Shown here: piece after piece, positions 56,600 through 64,000 of the stretch
Layout: the number at the start of each line of letters is the position of its first letter
Position numbering within the stretch: the stretch's first letter is position 1
Source: Fabrea salina
Taxonomy: Eukaryota > Ciliophora > Heterotrichea > Heterotrichida > Fabreidae
Assembly: GCA_022984795.1 (NCBI GenBank)
Contig: JALIHJ010000066.1
Location: 31,310 to 95,309, forward strand
Length of the DNA: 64,000 nucleotides
Direction of reading: 5' to 3'
Made by a program: the position numbers and the translations under genes
Notes under the pieces: generated by a model
Database searches by the model: none
What the model was told of the DNA's origin: nothing
The model's input: only the letters and a program-made list of their open reading frames with translations

Positions 56600-59500
56600 A
56601 TTAGTACTAGTAAATTCTTTAAGTGCAGTAGAGTTAGGAGCAGTTAGTTTCTTACTAGCAGGAATTAACATCCCTACTTTCTGTAGTTAAGTAATTTATT
56701 GCCTTCTTCCCAGCAAAAAAGTACGGAGGCTAAAAACATACAGTAGCAGTGTTACTACAGAAATTAGATTCACTTTAAATTTAAGCAGTGCCATTGAGCA
56801 TTCAAATCATTTCACAAATATCAGTTTCTACTAATTCAACAACTTCAGTGCCTGTATGCTTGATTTCTTGGTAGACCCTTTCAAAGTAACTCCACAGCTC
56901 CAAAAAGTATTTGGAGTCTAAATAGCTAGTTTCGTGCAAGTAACCCAGTAAGCCATTGAAGTACCCATACTTCAACAAGAGACTTCAGACTCTTTTTATC
57001 CAACAGTAGTTCTTTTGTGGTCTCAGAAAACTTTAAGAGTGAGTTCTTTTTGCTTGAGTTCATTTAAGTCTAAAGCAACTAGTTCAGCTACTCGGGCATA
57101 CTCAATTTCAGCAGTCAGGAATAAATCTGTTTTAGAAAGCAAATCGCTAATCTTTAGCCCTTGGAAAGTCTTTACTAGTCTTTCATGAGTCCAAAGTCCA
57201 GCAAAGAAAGTTCTCCTTGCAGTCTTTGGTAAGCTGAAATATACTCAGGCTTTTCCATAAGGAGATTTCCTGACCTTTTGTAAAACACCAAAAACATCAA
57301 CCCATAGTACAAACACGAAATCCCCACAAAAGCTAAAATGCGCTTGATGAACTTAAAACTACTTCTGAAGTTTACTTCTTGGAACCCTCTTAAACAAGGC
57401 TGGTAGTCATCATAAAAGTCTTCGTGGATGCTGTACAGTCGGTTGGTAACGCTTTGCTTAAGCTGTGTATAGCTCTCCAATACGTGGAACCTTACAAAGT
57501 TCCACATAACGCGTGAAGCTGGTAGTTAATGATCTTAGAACTCCAACCTAACACAAGAAGCATACAAGCAGAACTCCTACAGCTAAGAACACTAAAAAGT
57601 TAGCAACTCTATCAAGGTTTTTCACCTTTTCCTTTTCACAGTCAACGAATTCTTGAACTGCATCTTGGAGGTACTTGTCGATACCCTTAAATGAGTTTGC
57701 AACGATGTAAAACAAACTGTTTTAGCCTGGACTTGGCTAATCACGTTTTTGGAATGTCTTGAAAACTCATCAAGAACATTAAATGCAGGTTTTGTATTTC
57801 AGAGTAGGGTTTGGTAGTTTTCCCATACTGGAATTTCTTTAGTGAACTGAGCTGAGCTTTCACATTCAATCCAATTGAGCACTAAAGTCAATTTGTTCTA
57901 AGGTGTTCTCTAGTTGTTGCAAGTGAGTTAGGGTGCTTTCTGTGTAAAGTATAGTTTAAGCCTAAGAGTTGAAGTTGCTAAGTCTTCACCCAGAGTTCTT
58001 AGCTATTTCATTGATGTTCAGTCTGAGCTGAGAAAACTCTCCTAAGTAGTCTGGGTTTTAAGGTTTCTATTTTCTTAGCTATGTAAAAGATTATTCAAGT
58101 TGGTCAGGAGAACTACCAGAATAGAACAGCAGAATCCAGTTATAGAACCTTATAGCTTTTTGGCCCCTTTGAATGATTTCTTTTCCTCTTTGACTTTGAC
58201 TGAAGCACTTAGTTGAAACTGAGCTAGAGTCAACATTGGTTTGTTTAAGGATTTTTGGAGTTTCTAATGGGTTCTTTTTGACCACGTAACTAAATCGCAC
58301 TTTTCGTAGTCAAAAAAGAAGTGTGGCTTAGATTCTGTCTGAAACAACCTTTTCTTGGGAGTACTTTAAGATCTGAGCGTCTTCTTTAAACAGCAAAACA
58401 ATAAAGATACTAGAAGTGTTGACTGGAATTAAACTAGGCAGAATAAGCAAGTCCCTTGACTTAAAGGCTTTAGGGCTCTAAGTTTATCTGGGGTTAGTTC
58501 TGGCAAGTGGGTTTGGATGTTGGTATTTATAACTTGGGTGTCAGCTAGCATTCTGTTGAAGTTTTGAGTGTGGGAGTAGATAAACCCTTCTTGGGAAACA
58601 ATGGCCAATTCTGAAATGGTATTGCAAGGCTTAAAGCAAACTAAGAAGTAGGGACACAACCCGTAGTAAGTACCTTTACTTTGATTTTAACTTGAACTAG
58701 TTCTTGAGGAGTCCTCATTAGAAAAAAAGCTTTTTAGGCAACTCTAACTCAGCATTTGTTGTGTGAACCAAGTAGTTTCTAAGGGTTTTTAAATGGTTGT
58801 TGTAAGGTGGGGTACTGATTTCATCAATGTCAGATCTAGCAAGGTTAAAACTGGAAGGTTCAAGTTTCTGCTGCCCTTTCATTAGCATAAACAATTTGAC
58901 CTAAGTCTTTAGAGTTACCTGAAACCAAAATGATTCCGTTTTCTATAAACTATTCACAATAATTTTGTCTCCGTTAAACCTTTCAGTCTGATTAAGCTTC
59001 TGTTACATAAGAATTAAGTTGTTCTGGAGTTTTGGTCAAGTATAAATTCCTCAACAAAACTTAAGTGGTTTCTGATAGCGTCTTTGTTTTTCAGGGTAAG
59101 TTTCAAGTACTTTAGCATTTAAGTCAATAAGCACATCAGAGTTCATAAATAGGTAATTGAAGTGACTTCTAGTTTTTCTAATGAAGGATTTGGGACAGAA
59201 AACTCTCAGTACTCTAAAAGCTTACTACAGAGTTCTTTGTCCTTTTCCATGATTTCTTCAGAAAGCAATAAACTCTTGATTAGTTTGATTTCGTTGCTTC
59301 TTTGGTAACTAGTGCCTTTAAAGAGCTTTTGGCACTTAAACTCTTGGTAGTCGTCTGGAAAGTTAGATTCACATTTAAGGCAATGAGACAGCTTTAGTTT
59401 TGCTAGCTTTAAGTTGCCTGTCACGTAGAAGCAATGAGTAGTCCAAATAGGCAGCATTTTTTGGTTCTGGAACTTACTAGAAACATAGCAGTTTGAAAGA

Positions 59501-60610
59501 GCTTTAATGACTGAGTTGGAGTTGAGTGAAGCTTCTGTCATGTAGGGTCTCAACTGAAGCTCTAAGTCTAAAACAGAGTTTAACTCAGCGAAATTTTCCA
59601 AGACTTTTTGGAATCACTAAAGTCTTTTTTCAACAGCTTTTACAGCTAAAGCCCACTAAAGGAGTTACTATTAGTGTTAGGAAAACACCTGGAATAGCTT
59701 TGTCTGTGGTTTGGAAACTAGGAACACACTGCAGTAGTAATTAAATAAAGAATAGCTAGCAACAAACACTTTGCTACTAAAACCCTCGAAAAGGCACGAA
59801 GTAAACTAACTGCAGAGTCGCAACTCAAATGTGCACAAATAAGTGGGTAAAAGCTTTGAATATCATGCAAGAAACAAAAGCATCAAAGTGACTTCACATA
59901 AGTGAACCTTGTGGAAATAGTTAGCACTGGAAACTGAGTTAAGGTTAGTTTTGAGGTAAAGTGGTTTTTTGTCACAGTTAAGTGATATCCAGAAGTACTT
60001 AAATATAGCTGCCAAAACTACTAAAACCCCAGATGCAACTCCCTTAGCAATACTAGGACTAAGTGCTTCAAAGAATTTGAAAAGTACTCCTTGATGGTGT
60101 AAGGTGCCAAGTGCTGTACTTAAGAGTCACTAAAAAGTTAACTACTAAAGGCACATAAGCCACTTCAAAGTAAGCCAAACAAGGTCTTGAAAAAGGACCT
60201 AAACCAGGAAAAAGCTTTTCCACCAAAAACTGCAACAGAATCCAAAACCTAAAAAGTTAAGCCACAACAAGCAGCTAAGCACCTCAAACTCCAACTGAGT
60301 AATCCTAACCTTATAAAACAAAGGTCAATCCTTACAAAGCTTAAAAAACTCCAAAAACGACCTAACAGAGTCCATAACCAGTAACTTCCATTTCCCAGTA
60401 CCACAGCAAACTTACATACTGAAGCACTTTTACTGCTGAAACTAAACACAACCTCCATCGGAAATATCGGAATTTTCTAGTAGTTTTGGTAGAAGTCTCT
60501 AAACGGTACAAGGCTTCAAAGAAAGCATCCTTGAGCCAGTGGTTCTTCTTAAGCGACTTTAAAGTCGAAAGAATACTATTTTCTGAGAAGGCAGTTAATT
60601 TTTCCGACAT
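56600..60610 (-). pseudogene. Decayed multi-pass membrane/PAS-like protein (TmcB-like), inner copy
   Basis: Read 60610 to about 56600 on the minus strand, pieces fall in order but in changing frames. The N-terminus MSEKLTAFSENSILSTLKS is followed by membrane helices including AYFEVAYVPLVVNFLV. Then comes 59601-59206 (WTTHCFYVTGNLKLAKLKLS), a PAS-like part at 58659-58429 (SQEGFIYSHTQNFNRMLAD), CFSQSQRGKEIIQRGQKAIR at about 58200, helix SCLYYGLMFLVFYKR at about 57280, and a C-terminus near 56650 (GMLIPASKKL). Order and motifs resemble the TmcB-type membrane/PAS proteins abundant in ciliates. Many stops and frameshifts show it is dead. Confidence 0.65.
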
Positions 60611-60619
60611 TTATGTTAA

Positions 60620-63419
60620 TTATTGATATTGGTACTAAGAGCCTTTCCACTTGAAGTTCGGGACTTTGAGTATTTTCTTTCAGCAGGAATAAGTATTCCC
60701 ATATAAGACAAGTCTTCAAGTTTTTGGGTCTCCTGAAGCAAAAACGGCCTAAAATTAATTAGTACATTAAAACTGAACAAGCAGTGTACCCAGCAGCTAA
60801 GAGTATAAGGATATTCAGTTGGAAACTCACCTGAGATGAAAAGTCCTCATCAACCATGCTAATGATTTCAAAAGCCTTGTGTAAATAAAGCTTTATGCAG
60901 TTCTTCTACCTCAACCATATAGTCAAGTATATTTTCTTCGTTTACTGACAAAACAAAACTTGACTCTAAAGGTAAAGAGTACACCCGTTAACAAACCCAT
61001 TAGTCAAGCCTACAACTTCAGAGTCAGTGCTTTCTAGCAAAGCTTTTTGGTACCTGAAGACAACATGGCTGTTTCTTTGCTTTCTTTTATAAACTTAAGT
61101 TCTTCAGTTATCTTGTCGAAGTACTGGTACTCTTCTTCTGGTGACTCAAAAATATAAGACTTAGAAAGCAACTCAACTAGCTTGTAACCTTCGTAAGGAC
61201 TCACTACTTTTTCTCTAGTCCAAAAATCAGCTAAGCTTAAGTCAGCTTGGATATCATGCAGCATCGAAGTGTAGTCTGGTTTGATCAGCAAAAGGTTCAC
61301 ACACTGCCTGTAAACCACTAAAAACATCAACAAGTAGTACAAACATGAAAACCCTAAAAACACCGAGATCCTCATGATGTACCTAAAACTTCTCCCTAGT
61401 TGACTTCTTTTTCTTGTTAAGCGAAGAAACTGGCTGGTCTTCAAGTATCTCTCCGTATAAACTTGACAGTCTATCTAAGCAACTGTTTTAAGTTCAAAGT
61501 AGCTCTGAGCTATGTTGGACCGCAAAAAGTTCCAAACTTGGTGGGAGTTGTAGTTTATGATATTTGAACTCCAACTCAATGCTCCGAAACAAACCAAGCA
61601 GAACCACAACTGCAACTGAAAGTAAAAGGTAAACAGTGGCGTCTAAATCATAAACTTTTCCTTTTCGCACTCTTTAAGGTCTTTCAGTGCTAGTTCTAAG
61701 TTGTCACATATACTTCCTATGCCGTTTATAACTATGTAGTACTGGGAGTCTTTTCAGCTTGACTTTCGTAATCAACCTCTAGGAACTTGGCTGTTTGGCT
61801 TGAGAACTCGTTTACGATGTTCAAAAGGTTTTCGTAAGAGTCTTTGCCTGATTGCTCCCAAAAGTGAATGTCCATTGTGTGGCTTTTTGAGTCAGGGCAT
61901 TTCAACCAGTTAGACTCAAATTCTATTTGGCTCATCAGAACGTCTAGTTCGCCGACAGTTCTTAATGTTGTCTTTGCTAGCCTGCTCATAGTTGGAATCT
62001 CCTAGTTTGTAGGCGTGGTACCACTTCTTGCAATTAGTTGCCACACAGCTTACTCACCAGCTAAGCAAATCAAAGTTGTGCAGGTAGTCCAATGCTTCCT
62101 GAGTCTGAAATTCTGTTTTGAATATAAAATATGATGGCTGAGTTAGTAACCAGCACCGTTAGTATAGAAATGATGACAGTCCACCTGTAGAAGTTTATCT
62201 TTTAAACCCTTTTTGTATGATTTTTTTGCCTTCTTTGCTTTGACTTAAGCACTGCGAAGAAGCAGAACTTGACTCGGGCACTGAAGGTTCTATAAAGTTT
62301 ATTGCGGGGCTCAGTTTCACGATGTTCACTTGAAAGCTTTTGAGTGTGTGTTTTTCGAGTTCTTCGTAAGAAATCAACCCTGCAAACTCACTGAAAGTTA
62401 CGCTGTTTTATGGTCATTCTGGCCAGGAGACAACTTAAAGTGGTTGCTTAGGTACCCCTTTGCTGGGAGAGTGTTCGCCGATTTCTTCAGTCTTCCAATT
62501 TTTCATTTCTTCTTGGTCGTCCACTAGCAACAAAGCTTTAAGAATAGAGTTTGGACTTTAATGTCCAGGAACTATTAACAAGTCTAAGTACTCAGGGTGG
62601 AAAGGAACGAACGGCTCAATAGTAGATAAGTCCAAGTCAGGTATGTAGTCGTTAATGTGGGTGCCAATTACTTCCATTCCAATAGGGGTAAAGTTTAGAG
62701 CCGAAGTTCAGCGAGTGGCGGTAATCACTCCAGTGTCTGAGATGATTGCTATTTCAGACTTAGTTTCGTCTTTTAAAACTGACTAAAAAGAAAGGGTGCG
62801 AGTGGAAAGCCAAAAGCTTGATTTTAACTTTGACTTGCATGATTTCAGTTGGCTTGAGCATGAAAATAAAGTTTTCTGGGACACTGAACTTGCCGTCTAA
62901 AGTCTTTTTGAGGAAAAGGTTCATTTCTTAGAGTGGCCAATGTTAAACGGCGGAGGGATGAAGTTGTCTATGTTGGTTCTATTAAGTTAGAAATAGGTTG
63001 TTTTAGGAATTCTGAAGCAACGCTTGGTTGGCGTAGGTAATTTCTCCGGTGCTAGAAGGTTCTCCAGATAGTAAAAGTATTGCGTTAGTAGGTGAGTTCA
63101 GTTTAAAGTTTTCGTAAGCTTTTTCAGTGAAGTTTCTGGTTAGTTGGCACCTACTGAGTATGTTGGACTGTTGTTTGGGCTCGAAAATAAAGTAACCAGC
63201 AAACTCTTCAAAGTGCCTTACAGAGCTTAGGTTTTCAGGGTGTCTGCTAATCATTTCGTAGTTCATCTTAGAAGTTTTTAAGGTTTGGGACAACTTTTTA
63301 GTCATTTTTCGAGTTTTTGAAGTGTAGGCTTGGAAGCCATAAACTCCCTCCAGTAAGAAACTAGCATCAAACAGAACTTTTTGTCCTTCTTCAAGATTTT
63401 TTTCACTCAGAATGAAGCT
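60620..63419 (-). pseudogene. Decayed TmcB-like membrane/PAS protein, outer copy truncated by telomere
   Basis: Paralogous to 56600-60610 and in the same orientation. From the telomere inward: an open frame 63419-63003 (LEEGQKVLFDASFLLEGVYG, then AILLLSGEPSSTGEITYANQ, a PAS-like start); NIDNFIPPPFNIGHS and LDGKFSVPENFIF in other frames; SQCLSQSKEGKKIIQKGFKR at about 62210; 61989-61732 (LRTVGELDVLMSQIEFESNW); 61444-61034 with helix FLGFSCLYYLLMFLVVYRQ; ending near 60640 (MGILIPAE). The N-terminal membrane half is missing because the telomere begins there. It is split by several frameshifts. Confidence 0.65.
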
Positions 63420-64000
63420 TAGGGTGTTAGGGTGTTAGGGTGTTAGGGTGTTAGGGTGTTAGGGTGTTAGGGTGTTAGGGTGTTAGGGTGTTAGGGTGTT
63501 AGGGTGTTAGGGTGTTAGGGTGTTAGGGTGTTAGGGTGTTAGGGTGTTAGGGTGTTAGGGTGTTGGGGTGTTAGGGTGTTAGGGTGTTAGGGTGTTAGGG
63601 TGTTAGGGTGTTAGGGTGTTAGGGTGTTAGGGTGTTAGGGTGTTAGGGTGTTAGGGTGTTAGGGTGTTAGGGTGTTAGGGTGTTAGGGTGTTAGGGTGTT
63701 AGGGTGTTAGAGGGTGTTAGGGTGTTAGGGTGTTAGGGTGTTAGGGTGTTAGGGTGTTAGGAGTGTTAGGGTGTTAGGGTGTTAGGGTGTTAGGGTGTTG
63801 GGGTGTTAGGGTGTTAGGGTGTTAGGGTGTTAGGGTGTTAGGGTGTTAGGGTGTTAGGGTATTAGGGTGTTAGGGTGTTAGGGTGTTAGGGTGTTAGGGT
63901 GTTAGGGTGTTAGGGTGTTAGGGTGTTGGGGTGTTAGGGTGTTAGGGTGTTAGGGTGTTAGGGTGGTTAGGGTGTTAGGGTGTTAGGGTGTTAGGGTGTT
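63419..64000 (+). repeat. Telomere, (TTAGGGTG)n
   Basis: At least 72 tandem 8-nt units, G-rich strand reading outward to the window edge, so the array may continue. Scattered variants occur: TTGGGGTG (near 63562, 63799 and 63926), an inserted AG (TTAGAGGGTG near 63708), TTAGGAGTG near 63759, GTATTAGGG near 63860 and a G insertion (GGTGGTTAGGG near 63965). The 8-mer is a permutation of the complement of CCCTAACA, the heterotrich repeat. The left boundary follows AATGAAGC directly, inside the open frame of the outer pseudogene. Confidence 0.97.

Noticed and set aside
63419-64000. CRISPR-like or satellite array
   Set aside because: The units are contiguous 8-mers without spacers and equal the heterotrich telomere repeat.
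1-64000. UGA read as tryptophan (Blepharisma-type code)
   Set aside because: No long gene needs an in-frame TGA; all Trp codons seen are TGG. The rarity of TGA is reported instead as a finding.

Overview
This window reads as the end of a macronuclear chromosome or contig from a heterotrich ciliate, most like Stentor. Three features point there. (1) The right 582 bp is an 8-nt telomere repeat, (TTAGGGTG)n, a permutation of the CCCTAACA repeat known from heterotrichs. (2) Nine introns can be read; eight are exactly 15 nt and one is 16 nt, all GTAA...AG, and removing them restores clear protein families. (3) Nearly all genes stop with TAA or TAG, and TGA is never needed as a sense codon in any long gene. 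That fits the standard code better than UGA=Trp, although TGA is also very rare as a stop.

Positions 1-34,164 form an extremely compact housekeeping region on both strands. Genes are separated by 0-40 bp. Convergent genes abut or share stop codons, and divergent genes have start codons only 7-13 bp apart. It encodes a chaperonin-fold protein (partial at the left edge), two tandem Lys-rich paralogues, an HMG-box protein, a BRE1-type E3 ligase, a purple acid phosphatase, a p24/TMED cargo receptor, a STRIP1/2-like STRIPAK subunit, a probable dually acylated helical-repeat protein, a small Tim chaperone, DPH7, a heat shock factor, a RING protein with four PHR domains, a chitin-synthase-like GT2 enzyme, TAF5, a La-motif protein, RRP8, an ABHD17-like hydrolase, an enkurin-domain protein, a diacylglycerol kinase, a 7TM protein, a TsaD/OSGEPL1-like protein, ZPR1, sestrin, a C2-domain protein and DNA ligase I.

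Positions 34,200-56,569 hold three very large secreted or membrane proteins built from IPT/TIG, PA14-like, LamG-like, Cys-rich growth-factor-receptor-like and REJ/PKD-like segments with C-terminal membrane helices. One (41,561-46,030, minus) is intact. The other two (34,200-40,855 and 48,463-56,569, plus) each have a long intact stretch and a short zone dense in frameshifts, so they are either decaying copies or poorly sequenced. A 5S rRNA gene (41,398-41,517) lies between two of them. The 2 kb at 46,031-48,116 is gene-poor, with a membrane-protein fossil and two candidate small RNAs.

Positions 56,600-63,419 are two head-to-tail decayed copies of a multi-pass membrane protein with a PAS-like segment (TmcB-like in layout). 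The outer copy runs straight into the telomere with its reading frame still open. The region therefore grades from dense conserved genes, through a family of repetitive surface-type proteins, to subtelomeric pseudogenes and the telomere.
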